A stretch of DNA of 64,000 bases from Adineta steineri (taxonomy: Eukaryota > Rotifera > Eurotatoria > Adinetida > Adinetidae). The position numbers were made by a program, and so were the translations under genes. The notes beneath the pieces were generated by a model, which worked only from the letters and a program-made list of their open reading frames with translations, was not told the DNA's origin and did no database searches. Each line of letters begins with the position of its first letter. Position 1 is the stretch's first letter. Where the stretch lies: the NCBI GenBank assembly GCA_905250115.1, contig CAJNOI010000206.1, positions 1 to 64,000 of the forward strand, written 5' to 3'. This document shows, piece after piece, positions 1-10,982 of the stretch.

Positions 1-2198
1 CGCTTTGTAGCTCTTGCATTGAAATCAAGATAGGTACAATATACTTTTCTTTAACTATAATTTATTCATGCATTGTAAAAAGAGAGAAAAGTGTAATTAA
101 CATTATTGTTATTCTATACAAAGATTGACGATCTAATATTCTTGTCTTGTTTGAAAAAGTTATATTTATATATCTGTTTGTACTCGAATATAATTGATGA
201 ATTATCAAAAATAAAATTTATTTTTGAATCGTTCTAGAATAACAATGAAGATATTTGTTAAGTAAATGAATTTTAAAAAAATAAAAAACATCTTTTGTTT
301 TTCTGAAGAAATTAGGTCACAATAGTCTAGAAATGTTCTCTTATAATTTTCAATATATGTTTAAATATTAAAAAACTACAGATAAGATTAGATTACATCA
401 ATGAATGAACCTAATAAGAAATTCTTTATAAGTTTGTTTTTAACAAGAATATATAACGAGTAAAAAAAACATATACTGACGTCATAGATGTCAAACAAAC
501 ATAAAATTCCATAGTGATTAGCTACGTCCTCCTGTCAAATTAATATATGGACTATTTTTGACATTCTATGTTTACTAAGAAACCTAACGAACACAATATA
601 TAATTTTTTTTTGATGCACAAATCTCTATTCAATCTTAATAATTATTTTTATTAATCATATATTTCACTATTCAACTAAAATGAATTCATGTTCTATAAT
701 ATTTTATTTAGACAAAAAAAATACCATTAGTTAAATATTACTCATGGTCTATCATAAGTAAATATAAATAATCTAAACGTACTGAAATGATCAAAAATAT
801 ATATGAATATAGGAAGATGTTTGAAGTAAATAGAATCAATTACATAATTATTCATGTTTAGAATATTTGAATGATTATAATTAGCTTTCTTTTTTGTCAA
901 AGACATTTCTATTCGAAATAGTCTAGGGAATTCTGGAAAATAGAATAATTGCGTATAATATTCAATTGAGTAATTATTATGGAAAAATTTATTTCTATTC
1001 TATAGCAGTATGACAACGGAATCTAACGGAAAACAAATATCATGATTGTCGGTATAATGGAATGAGAGTTAAATTAAGTAGAAATAGTTCTTATCAGAGT
1101 ATTGTAAATTTATATACTGTGAACTTTTTCAGAGTCTGAGATAATGTAGGATTATTTGTGTGATAGTCTCTATGAGATGAATATTGAAAAAAAATTATGT
1201 CTGACTTAAAGATTAAACTACACTTGTATTTTTACATTTATTTCGCGATGTTAAAAAACATAACATAGTCATTTATACGTGATGAATCAAAGAAGAGATT
1301 TTGTTGCATGAATATTTTTCTCAACTATTTCATCGACTGATATCAAATGACTTTTGGATGATTTTTCTTATAGATGACCTTTTAAACTATATCTCGGGAT
1401 ATTCTACTAGCGGCAAATGAAAGTAATATACAAATCTATGTAAATGATAGTAAGATTATGCTGCGAGTGATACTAAAGGCGATCAAATATGAAAAATTAA
1501 TAAATTAATTCAATAAAATACTACAGTTTCAAACTATAAAATATTTATAAAATATCTCATAATAGAAAACAATCGTTCTGTCTATATGAAACATGATGCT
1601 ATTATCCGATGCTAAGAACAAATATTATGATCAAGTATTTCAATGAACATAAAAGGTTTTCTAATTCTAAGCTGATCATCAAAATCTGATAGTTTCAGTA
1701 AGATGTATATAATACTCACATTCATTTCTGATACAGCTTAACATCTCACATACAGGTACATTCATGACCACTCACTACGAATATCACGATTACATATCAT
1801 AAAATCTCTCTTCCCGTAGTCTTATATTGATTCATACATTCATTCTTCGTCCATATTAACGCATCTCACCCGACATAAAAAATGATCCCCAAAACAAGTT
1901 TTCTCTACTAACATTATTTTTTCTAGCAGAAATAATTAAACTTTTAAGGAAATTTGAAACGTCATAATAGAAGATTCGGGGCCTTTTAATATGACGAGGG
2001 CTTATCATTAAATGGATATAATTTCAAATATTTTGCATCTAAATCTATCTCTTTTCTCACTTAACAATATTTGTTTATGATTATAATTTTTAAAAGACAA
2101 AATTAACTGAATTCATATTTGCGAGGATATCTATTTATGTATGCAAGCAACAAATCACAATACAAACAATATTTAGAAAATAAAATAAAACAATTTCA
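1..2198. other. AT-rich non-coding region; right part is GPCR repeat unit 1
   Basis: No open reading frame with recognisable protein similarity was seen on either strand. Bases 1-47 are an exact reverse complement of 40105-40151, directly after the assembly gap. From about 1407 onward the sequence is similar to the stretches beginning near 4292 and 8069, so the right part of this region is the co-duplicated 3' flank of the first GPCR gene rather than unique spacer. Confidence 0.6.
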
Positions 2199-3191
2199 TT
2201 AAACTGCAGTATTTCTTTCGAAGTTTCTAGTTATTCTGTGAACACTCACAATTTGTGCTTGTCTTGTTAATTTTCGATAGGTACGTGTGATTAATTGTAT
2301 AAAATCTCGACGAAATGATTTTGATAAAACAAAATATATATAAAAAGGTGCAGCACTATTTACAGATGATAAAAATAACGCAATAATAATTATAAAAGTT
2401 TCAATTTGTAAATATTGAGCACTTTTACTTGACATTGTATTATTACTAATTATTATTTCTAAAAGAATTAAGGGATATAAAGATATCATTATAACATAAA
2501 TAAATATCTCATACATAACAATAGTTAATAAATCTCGATCTCGTTGTCGAATATTAACGTTTCCTTCATTTGTATTATTGACAGCCGGTTGAATACGAAG
2601 ACGTAGTCGCCTCATATTACGATAAGTTAAATAACCACATATACTCATCATTATAGGTGGAATTGAACCAGCAACTATAATGATAAAAATGTTGAAAACT
2701 GTTGCATAAATACCAAATGTACCACATTGTCCATTATTAATTGTTGTCCCGACTACAACGTGACTTGAAATTAAGAACCAAAAAATAATTGAAAAAACTA
2801 TGAGATATTTTGCACGTTGAGTAGTACTTAATGCTCGAAAAGTAGCACGATTACTTGTAATCATATATCGATCAATACATGCAAAAACAATCATTGTCTT
2901 AGCTATTTGTGCAATTAGAATTGGAACATAATAACGAATTTTACATAAAATAAATGCTCGTACTGTTTCATCCAAATAGTAAAACGGAAAGTATTGTAAG
3001 ATACAACTAAATGTTAGATAAAAAGTATTGCATATTGCAGCAGTAACTAGATATACTGAACATGCATTTCGATGTTGTTGACTGAAAATTATAATAATGA
3101 ATATGTTACCGATATCACCTAGAATAGTAGCAATTGAATTTCCATAGCGATTTAATTGATTTTGAATTGTTGCCAGAGTTGGTGATGACAT
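2199..3191 (-). CDS. rhodopsin-like GPCR, tandem paralogue 1
   Basis: Intronless class A (rhodopsin-like) seven-transmembrane receptor of 330 residues, predicted to act at the plasma membrane; ligand unknown. Seen in the sequence: seven hydrophobic segments, a GN pair in TM1 (GDIGNIF), the conserved Cys before TM3 (FILCKIR) with a partner Cys in the second extracellular loop (NNGQCGTF), the DRY motif at the end of TM3 (ACIDRYM), and a TM7 variant NSAAPFYIY in place of NPxxY. The reading frame stays open up to 3308, but the start at 3191 (MSSPTL) is the one shared by all four paralogues and gives equal lengths; in paralogue 3 an in-frame stop lies upstream. The nearest relatives are the three following copies. 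The subfamily could not be assigned; a peptide receptor is plausible but unproven. Confidence 0.85.
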   Translation of the reverse strand: MSSPTLATIQNQLNRYGNSIATILGDIGNIFIIIIFSQQHRNACSVYLVTAAICNTFYLTFSCILQYFPFYYLDETVRAFILCKIRYYVPILIAQIAKTMIVFACIDRYMITSNRATFRALSTTQRAKYLIVFSIIFWFLISSHVVVGTTINNGQCGTFGIYATVFNIFIIIVAGSIPPIMMSICGYLTYRNMRRLRLRIQPAVNNTNEGNVNIRQRDRDLLTIVMYEIFIYVIMISLYPLILLEIIISNNTMSSKSAQYLQIETFIIIIALFLSSVNSAAPFYIYFVLSKSFRRDFIQLITRTYRKLTRQAQIVSVHRITRNFERNTAV

Positions 3192-3309
3192 ATTTGCATT
3201 GATGAAAGTAGTTAAGTATATTACTGGTGAAAGTAAAAAAGATAAAAACTCATTCTTGATAAAAAAAAGAAGATGAATATTAAATGAAAGACTTTTACTT
3301 GAAGACATT

Positions 3310-5329
3310 CATTATATTTGAAAATATCAGCAATATTAAAAAATGCATTGAATAATATAACTGAGAGTTTGTTTGGTATTATGATAAGAGATATACTGTT
3401 TAATTTAAAAATATTGTTTGAGGAGTGTACGTAAACTAACTCTATTTTTACTACTTTTTTTTAATTTTCTTTTAATTGTTTATTAACAACCTTGAAAGAA
3501 TTGTCTATTTCAAAGGTAATGCTAGTTTGAGAAAAATCTCAAATAAGGGTGATCGAACAGAGCATCGCATGGACAAAACATTTCAAGCGTATGGCTGAAT
3601 GAAGATTAGGGCGAAAGTGTGTGTGAGGATGCATCGAATATCTGCATCCCACTTTCAGACATTGTCTAACATCAAAAGTTTACTAGCAATTCGTTTTAAA
3701 TCCTAAAGTGAGCTGTAACGTTTTGTCCATCCCTCCACGAGTGATCGAAAACGTTTTAAACATAATGTTTATTTACTTTTCATCAGCAAGAAAGTATTAC
3801 AGATGAAAAAAAGGGTATGAGTTTAAATGAGAATTTTATTTTTATCTCGAACATACACTCGAATATTCTATCATCGGTGTTTTTTTAAAAATAGTAAAAT
3901 AATCTTCGAGAGATCCAAAAATTCAGTTTGGACAGAAAAGCTTCTTGAACACTTTTGTATTTTCATTATTAGAACTCGAAACTCAAAGTTCTATGATTAT
4001 TTATACTTCAGCTTATAGATCAGAAGTTGCTCTGCAAAATGAACTATTTGAGATTATTTTTTTTCGAGAAAGCACAAGAAGTTTTCTTTTTTCTAAATAG
4101 TTATTTTTGAAAACCCAACTTTTTCATCAAAACTGCTTTATATTAAGAGGAGGTTTTGACACAACGATTTTAATGACAATTTAGTAAAAGCTACAACGTA
4201 CTTGATCAAAAATAACTGAACAACTTTATTATACGTATTCAAAAATGATTTACAGTAATGTCTTATAAATAATGAGATATAAATAAATATTAACGACGAT
4301 TGAAAGTAATATACAAATCTTAACGACAGATTACTATAACAAAATGAAGACACCGTTGCAGCACTCATAATAAATCAAAATCTATGTAGAATTTAATTTA
4401 CAAGACATTTCTATAGAAAAACTACAAAATTTGCATCGAGCACATATTGTTGGAAGTTCATAGTGTGAAAAAGAACTTTGAAATGATATGATCTAGAATA
4501 GAATTAAGCTATGATTACATTTACCTGATGATACGACAGACATCGATGGAGATATCTACACTAAATTTTCAAATAGATAATAGGTAACTATGTAAATGAT
4601 AGTGAGATTATCCTACATGTACTACTAAAGGCAACCAAATATGAAAAACTAATAAATTAATTCAAAAAATACTAGTTTCAAACCATAAAATGTTTTTAAC
4701 CTTTTAGATAATAGAAAACAATCCTTTTCCTCTCATTCTTTCTGCGCGAAACATGATATTATCATTCGATGCTAAAAACAAATATTATGATGTAATATTT
4801 CAATGAACATAAAAGTTTTTCTAATTCTGAGCTGATCATCAAAATCTAATAGTTCCAGTAAGATGCATGTAATACTCACACTCATGTTCGAATAGAGAAC
4901 GATCAATTAGTGTTCTCTTTACCATTAATCAATTGATTTCCTTTACACCGATATAACAACAATATTATTTCATCACTCATTTCTCTTTTAATGCAGTTTA
5001 AAATCTCACATATAGGTACATTAATGATCACTGATCATGAATATCATTATTACAATCATAGAACTTCTCCCTCAATCTTCACATAATCATTTACTTTCAC
5101 TTTATTTTATTCACATATTTTCTCTACGATCATCCTACTATGAAATCAATATAATTCCAAATATTTTGCATCTAAATCTCTCTTTTCTTAGTTAACAATA
5201 TTTGTTTACGACTATTATTCTTAGAAGCCAAGATTAAATCAGTATATATTTGCGAGAATATTTATTTACATATGCAAACAACAAATTACAATACAAACAA
5301 TATTTAGAAAATAAAATAAAATAATTTCA
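3310..5329. other. inter-GPCR spacer, units 1 and 2
   Basis: Upstream flank of paralogue 1 followed by downstream flank of paralogue 2. It has no convincing gene; short open frames at 3827-4018 and 4138-4368 lack similarity and are not conserved as frames in the sister units. It contains the 183-bp insertion at 3558-3740. Sequence from about 4292 to 4890 repeats that of about 1407 to 1715. Confidence 0.6.
3558..3740. mobile_element. small non-autonomous DNA transposon with 9-bp target duplication
   Basis: A 183-bp segment lies between two identical 9-mers, GTGATCGAA (3549-3557 and 3741-3749). Near its ends it carries an 11-bp inverted repeat, ATGGACAAAAC (3569-3579) and GTTTTGTCCAT (3720-3730). 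In sister units the matching DNA reads straight across the site (about 7027-7055 in unit 2 and 10800-10830 in unit 3), so it looks like an insertion. An 8- or 9-bp duplication fits hAT or Mutator-like elements; the outermost bases are poorly inverted, so the family is not fixed. No coding capacity. Confidence 0.55.
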
Positions 5330-6322
5330 TTAAACTTGGGTGTTTCTTTTTATTGTTGCAGGTGGTCCGTGTTGAGTCACAACTTCTGTTTGTCTTGTTA
5401 GTTTTCGATAGGTATACATAAATAATTGTTTAAAATCTCGACGAAATGATTTTGATAAAATAAGGTAAATATAACAAGCTGCAGCACTATTCACATTTAA
5501 TAATAAAAATGATATAAAAAGTAGAAAATTTTCAACTTGTAAATACTGAGCACTTTTATTTGACGCTGTATTATTACTAATCATTGTTTCCACAAGAACT
5601 ATTGGATATAAAGATGCTGTCAAAACATAAATAAATATTTCATACATGACAATAGTTAATAAATCTCGATCTCTTTGTCGAATGTTAACGTTTCCTTCAT
5701 TTGTATTGTTTACAGCTGGTTGAATACGATGACGTAGTCGCCTCATATTCCGATATGTTAAATAGCCACATATACTCATCGTAATAGGTGGAATTGAGCC
5801 AATAACTATAATGATAAAAATGTTGAAAACTGTTGCATAAACACCAAATGTACCACATTGACCATTATTAATTGTTGTCCCGACTGCAACGTGACTTGAA
5901 ATTAAGAACCAAAAAATAATTGCAAAAACTATGAGATATTTTGCACGTTTAGAGGTACTTAATGCTCGAAAAGTAGCACGATTACTTGTAATCATATACC
6001 GATCAATACATGCAAAAACAATCATTGTCTTGGCCACTTGTCCAAGAACAGTTGGAGCATAAAACCGAAGTTTACATAAGAAGAATGCTCGTGCTGTTTC
6101 ATCCAGATAATAAAATGGAACATATTGTAAAATCCGATTAAATCCTAAATAGATCGTATTGAATATTGCTGCAGTAACTAGATACAGGAAACATGCATTT
6201 CGATGTTGTTGACTGAAAATTATAATAACAAATATATTACCGATACCACCTAAAATCGCAACAGCTGGATTTGCATAGAAATTTATTTGCGTTTGAATTG
6301 CTGTCAGAGTTGGTGATGACAT
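5330..6322 (-). CDS. rhodopsin-like GPCR, tandem paralogue 2
   Basis: Intronless class A GPCR, 330 residues from the shared start MSSPTL at 6322; the frame is open upstream to 6466, but that extension is only partly conserved between copies. Visible motifs: GGIGNIFV in TM1, Cys in FFLCKLR before TM3, DRYM after TM3, ECL2 Cys in NNGQCGTF, and NSAAACYIY in TM7. Its N-terminal 120 or so residues differ from paralogue 3 at about one position, while the middle third (HVAVGTTINNGQ, VFNIFIIIV) is closest to paralogue 1, a mosaic pattern that suggests gene conversion. The tail ends in RNTQV like paralogue 4. Plasma-membrane receptor with unknown ligand. Confidence 0.85.
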   Translation of the reverse strand: MSSPTLTAIQTQINFYANPAVAILGGIGNIFVIIIFSQQHRNACFLYLVTAAIFNTIYLGFNRILQYVPFYYLDETARAFFLCKLRFYAPTVLGQVAKTMIVFACIDRYMITSNRATFRALSTSKRAKYLIVFAIIFWFLISSHVAVGTTINNGQCGTFGVYATVFNIFIIIVIGSIPPITMSICGYLTYRNMRRLRHRIQPAVNNTNEGNVNIRQRDRDLLTIVMYEIFIYVLTASLYPIVLVETMISNNTASNKSAQYLQVENFLLFISFLLLNVNSAAACYIYLILSKSFRRDFKQLFMYTYRKLTRQTEVVTQHGPPATIKRNTQV

Positions 6323-6466
6323 ATTTGAATTAATGAAAGTAGTTAAGTATATTACGGATGAAAGAGAAAAAGAGAAAACTAATTCTTCAATAGAAAAAAG
6401 AAGAAGACAGATTTTAATGACAATATTTTCCTTGAAGTCATTCATGATATTTAAAAATATTAGCAA

Positions 6467-8415
6467 TATTAAAGAATGGATTAAATAATATGCCTTGAAG
6501 TGTGTTTGGTATTATGATGAGAGACATATTGTTTACTTGAAAAACATATTGTTTGAGGAATGTACGTAAACTAACTCTATTTTTACTACTTTTTTTTAAT
6601 TTTCTTTTAATTGTTTATTTACAACTTTAGGTTGCATTGCCTATTAAAAAACTAATACTAATTTAAGATAGATTTCGAATTAGACATGAAATCTTAATAT
6701 TGACTAACTGCATTACATGTTGAAATAAACACTACTTGTTATGAATCGGCAACTGTTTTGTTTGATTAATAGAAATGAATACTTATCTGTTTATATTGAT
6801 GCTGGTCAATATGGAAAAATATTAATAATATTTATAACTGTGAATGAATACTAGTCAATATTAACTAACACATATTATTCTTTAAAGTATGATTGATTAT
6901 CTTTAAAACAATTATTAATTGTACTGCTTACCGGTAATACAGTTAATAGTTCATACCGACTGACATTTAATTGTCATTCGTTTGAGCTGATTACCTTTAC
7001 CCTAATATGTTTAATTAGAGATCTACCTCGAATTGATAACGAGTGGTCGAAAACGTTTGAACATAATATTTATTCATTTTTCACCAGCAAGAAACTATTA
7101 CAAACGACAGAAAAAGTATGAGTTTAACCCTTTACAGCCGGCTACCAGAAGACAACAAGCAAAAAGTTATCTTTCTATATATTCTTTGTTGTTTAGTTAT
7201 AGGGATCAATTTTTCACTGCCGACTTTTTTGAAAATGCCGTACCCCCCTACGGCAACAATTTTGCCATTTGACAACATCCGGCCGGAAAGGGTTAAATGA
7301 GAATTTTATTCTTTTCTCGAATATAACCTCAAATATTCTATTATCGGTGTTTTTCAAGAATAATAAAATAATGTTCAATAAGTGCAAAAATTTCAGGTTG
7401 GACAGAAAAGCTTTCTTATATTTTCGCTATTAGAGTTCAAGATTCAAAGTTGAGATAATTAAGTATGATTAACTTCTAGATCAGAAGTCGCTCTACAAAA
7501 TGAATTATCTCAATCATTTTTCTTTCGAGAAAGCACAACCAGTTTTGTTTTTTTCTAAATACCTATTTTTAAAAAATCGACTTTTTCCTCAAAACTGCTT
7601 CAGATTGAAAGAAGGTTTTGAGAACATGACTGTACTGATAGTCGAGTAAATACTACAACTTAGTTGAATATCACAGTTTGTAGAGAAGTGTTTGCTCTAG
7701 AAAACGACGAACTTCAACAATTTGCAACATCACCGAAAAGAAACTTTCAAGGTGGAAAAACGTATGTTGATTCACCATTAAAAAAAATTATTCATCCTTT
7801 AGGTCTTTCAAAATCTTACTCACTGTTCTAGAACAAAAATAGATACAACATATCGAAGTCCGTATTCATAGTAATCACAAGATTCTGATCGTCAATTATG
7901 TTTTTTTGCTGGTCAAAAATGAATAAACATTTTGTCTAACAAATATTCGATCACTCGTTATTTCTCAATGTTAAACTACTAAATGAAATAACTTAACAAT
8001 ATTGTGATACGTATTCAAAAATGATTTACAGTAATGTCTTACAAATGATAACGTATATAAATAATTACTAGCGGCAATTGAAAGTAATAAATCTTCACAT
8101 GATTATTTACTTTTACCTTATTTTATTCACATACTTCCTCTACGATCATTCTACCATCAAATCAATATAATTTCAAATATTTTGCATCTAAATCTCTCTT
8201 TTCTTGTTCAACAATATTTGTTCACGATTATTATTATTAGAAGACAAAACTAAATCAGTATATATCTGCGAGAATATTTATTTTCAATATATAGATTTAC
8301 ATATGCAAACAATAAATTACAATACAAACAATATTTAGAAAATAAAATAAAATAATTTTTATTAAACTCAAGTGTTTCTTTTTACTGTTGCAGTTGATCC
8401 ACGAAGACTCATAAC
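6467..8415. other. inter-GPCR spacer, units 2 and 3
   Basis: Upstream flank of paralogue 2 and downstream flank of paralogue 3. Holds the 165-bp piggyBac-like element at 7128-7292 and a stretch of roughly 300 bp (about 7680-7980) that has no counterpart in unit 1. Short frames at 7033-7300 run through the transposon and are not genes. Confidence 0.6.
7128..7292. mobile_element. piggyBac-like MITE (165 bp) with TTAA target duplication
   Basis: The element starts CCCTTTACAGCCGG and its reverse-complemented end reads CCCTTTCCGGCCGG, a terminal inverted repeat matching at 12 of 14 positions. It is flanked by TTAA at 7124-7127 and 7293-7296. The homologous site in unit 1 (around 3818-3830, GAGTTTAAATGAG) has a single TTAA, giving a precise empty site. 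TTAA duplication and CCC-starting inverted repeats are hallmarks of the piggyBac superfamily. It is far too short to code for a transposase, so it must have been moved in trans. Confidence 0.85.
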
Positions 8416-9354
8416 TTATGTTTGTCTTGTTAATTTCCGATAGATATATATGAATAATTGTTTAAAATCTCGACGAAACGATTTTGATAAAACTAGGTAA
8501 ATATAACAAGCTGCAGCACTATTCACAGACAGTAATAAATATGCCATAAAAAGTAGAAAACTTTCAATTTGTAAATGTTGAGCACTTTTACTTGATATTG
8601 TATTATTAGTAATTATTGTTTCTATAAAAAGTATTGGATATATAGATGCTGTTAAAATATAAATAAATATTTCATACATGACAATAGTTAATAAATCGCG
8701 ATCTCGTTGTCGAATATTAACGTTTCCTTCATTTGTATTGTTTACAGCTGGTTGAATGCGGACACGTATGTGTCTCATATTCCGATAAGTTAAATACCCA
8801 CATATACTCATCACAATAGGTGGAGTTGAACCAATAACAATTATGGTAAAAATGCTGTAAATAGTTGCATAAACACCAAATGTACCACATTGCGCATTAA
8901 TAATTGTTGTCCCGACTGCAATGTGACTTGAAATTAACAACCAAAAAATAATTGAAAAAACTATGAGATATTTTGCACGTTGAGTAGTACTTAATGCTCG
9001 AAAAGTAGCACGATTACTTGTAATCATATATCGATCAATACATGCAAAAACAATCATTGTCTTAGCCACTTGTCCAAGAACAGTTGGAGCATAAAAACGA
9101 AGTTTACATAAGAAGAATGCTCGTGCTGTTTCATCCAGATAATAAAATGGAACATATTGTAAAATCCGATTAAATCCTAAATAGATCGTATTGAATATTG
9201 CTGCAGTAACTAGATACAGGAAACATGCATTTCGATGTTGTTGACTGAAAATTATAATAACAAATATATTACCGATACCACCTAAAATCGCAACAGCTGG
9301 ATTTACATAGAAATTTATTTGCGTTTGAATTGCTGTCAGAGTGGGTGATGACAT
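8416..9354 (-). CDS. rhodopsin-like GPCR, tandem paralogue 3, shortened C-tail
   Basis: Intronless class A GPCR of 312 residues with the same motifs as its siblings: GGIGNIFV in TM1, FFLCKLR, DRYM, an ECL2 Cys (NAQCGTFG) and NSAAACYIY in TM7. Start MSSPTL at 9354 is supported by an in-frame TAG about 50 bases upstream. The protein stops after KLTRQT, 18 residues before the siblings: the codon that is GAA in paralogue 2 is TAA here, yet the following bases still resemble the old tail. The lost part is the cytoplasmic tail, so the receptor core should be intact. Its N-terminal half is almost identical to paralogue 2 even at silent sites, and its C-terminal third is closest to paralogue 4. Confidence 0.85.
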   Translation of the reverse strand: MSSPTLTAIQTQINFYVNPAVAILGGIGNIFVIIIFSQQHRNACFLYLVTAAIFNTIYLGFNRILQYVPFYYLDETARAFFLCKLRFYAPTVLGQVAKTMIVFACIDRYMITSNRATFRALSTTQRAKYLIVFSIIFWLLISSHIAVGTTIINAQCGTFGVYATIYSIFTIIVIGSTPPIVMSICGYLTYRNMRHIRVRIQPAVNNTNEGNVNIRQRDRDLLTIVMYEIFIYILTASIYPILFIETIITNNTISSKSAQHLQIESFLLFMAYLLLSVNSAAACYIYLVLSKSFRRDFKQLFIYIYRKLTRQT

Positions 9355-10982
9355 ATTTAGATTGATGAAAGTGGTTAAGTATATTACGGATGAAAGAAAA
9401 AAAGATAAAAACTAATTCTTGATAAAAGTAAAAAAGATGGAGATAGATTTTAATAGAAAAATTTCTCTAAAAGACATTCATTAGATTTAAAAATATCAGC
9501 AATATTAAAAAATGCATTGATTAATATAGCTGGAAGTATGTTTAGTATTATAATGAGAGATATATTGTTTAATTGAAAATAATATGATTTGAAGAGTGTA
9601 CGTAGATTAACTCTAGTTTTACTTCTGTTTTTCTAATCTTTTTCAATTATTTATTTATAGCCTTATGCAGCATTGGCTATTAACCCTTTTAGGACGGGAT
9701 TGTTGTTTTTTGAAAAAAGGTACAAAAATTGGTTTTTAAGAATCAATTGATTCTAATTTTCAGTCCAGTTTATTAATATGACTTTAGAGTGTGATAGTCG
9801 CGTAAACAATTCGGGATACACAAGCCTACACTACAGTCTGAACATTCGTATGAATTTCATTCACTTCAGTGCTTCGTTTATTTTTGAATGAATTCATAGT
9901 TTACGTTTAGGAAAAAGAATATTTGAAATGAAATGGGTTGTGATTTCGGCAATTCTTCTGATGTATCTCTCATTAATTTCAACCGCTGAATATATAAAAG
10001 TGTGAAAAGGAAAGAATTTATTAGAAGATACCATAAGGAGAGGAAAGAGTAAAAACTGAAAAATATGTATGTTTTATAGGACGAAAGAAGATAGATATAA
10101 TACTGATTTGATTACATCACGGTAATCTTAGAAAGAAAAAGAGATCTTGTATCAGATAGTAGCCACTTGATAACACTTTGCTGTGTACCTTCGTCTGCAT
10201 ATGTAAGCTAATAAATCAAAACGACATAATATAGTATGTTGATACAAAAAACACACGCGAAAGTACTAGAGTAGAATCGCGCTAATCATACTGGATATAC
10301 ATTGTTAGTACAAGCATACTATAACGCAAACATAACTACCTGCCATCATCAAAAGACAATATACTTCCGTTAAAAAAAGACAGTGATATATACGGTGTAC
10401 CAGCCGTCCCGAAACGGTTAAAAGAATGACGTCAGTCTGTAGATAAATCTCAAATTAGAGATTCAGTCGTAATGTTGACTGATTGCATCACAGGTTGAAT
10501 TAGACACTAACTGATATGAATCAGGAGTCGTTATCTGTAATTAATATAAATGGATACTTATCTGCATTTATTGATGCTCGTCAATATGGAAAAAGATTAA
10601 TGATATTTAAAGCTGTGAATGAATACTAGTCAGTATTAACTAATACGAATTGTCCGGAAAAGTATTACTCGTCACCTTTCGAACAATTATTAATTATACT
10701 TTTTATGGGCAATACAATTAATGGTTCATAGCAACGAGTATTTAATCGTCATTCATTTTCGCTGTTTACCTTTACTCTAATATGTTTAATTCGAGATTTC
10801 TCTCGAATTGATAACGGGTAGTTGACAACGTTTTGAACAGAATGTTTTACATTATTATTGAAAAACAAAATCGAATCAATATATATTTACGAGAATATTT
10901 ATTTTCAATATACATATTTACATATCCAAACAACAAATTACAATACAAACAATATTTAGAAAATAGAATAAAGTAGTTTTTA
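9355..10982. other. inter-GPCR spacer, units 3 and 4
   Basis: Upstream flank of paralogue 3, the 734-bp piggyBac-like element (9684-10417), then the rest of the co-duplicated flank and the 3' flank of paralogue 4. No gene seen. Confidence 0.6.
9684..10417. mobile_element. piggyBac-like non-autonomous element (734 bp) with TTAA target duplication
   Basis: Begins CCCTTTTAGGACGG; the reverse complement of its other end reads CCGTTTCGGGACGG, matching at 11 of 14 positions. TTAA stands on both sides (9680-9683 and 10418-10421). The same site in unit 4 (GGCTATTAAAAGAATGACG, about 12268-12286) and in unit 2 (about 6645-6655) has one TTAA and no insert. No long open reading frame was seen inside, so it is non-autonomous. 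Its ends share the pattern CCCTTT-x3-GxCGG with the 165-bp element in unit 2, so both may have been moved by the same transposase. Confidence 0.8.

Noticed and set aside
7033-7300. Two overlapping open frames of 60-79 codons
   Set aside because: They run across the 165-bp TTAA-flanked transposon and are absent from the sister repeat units without the insertion.
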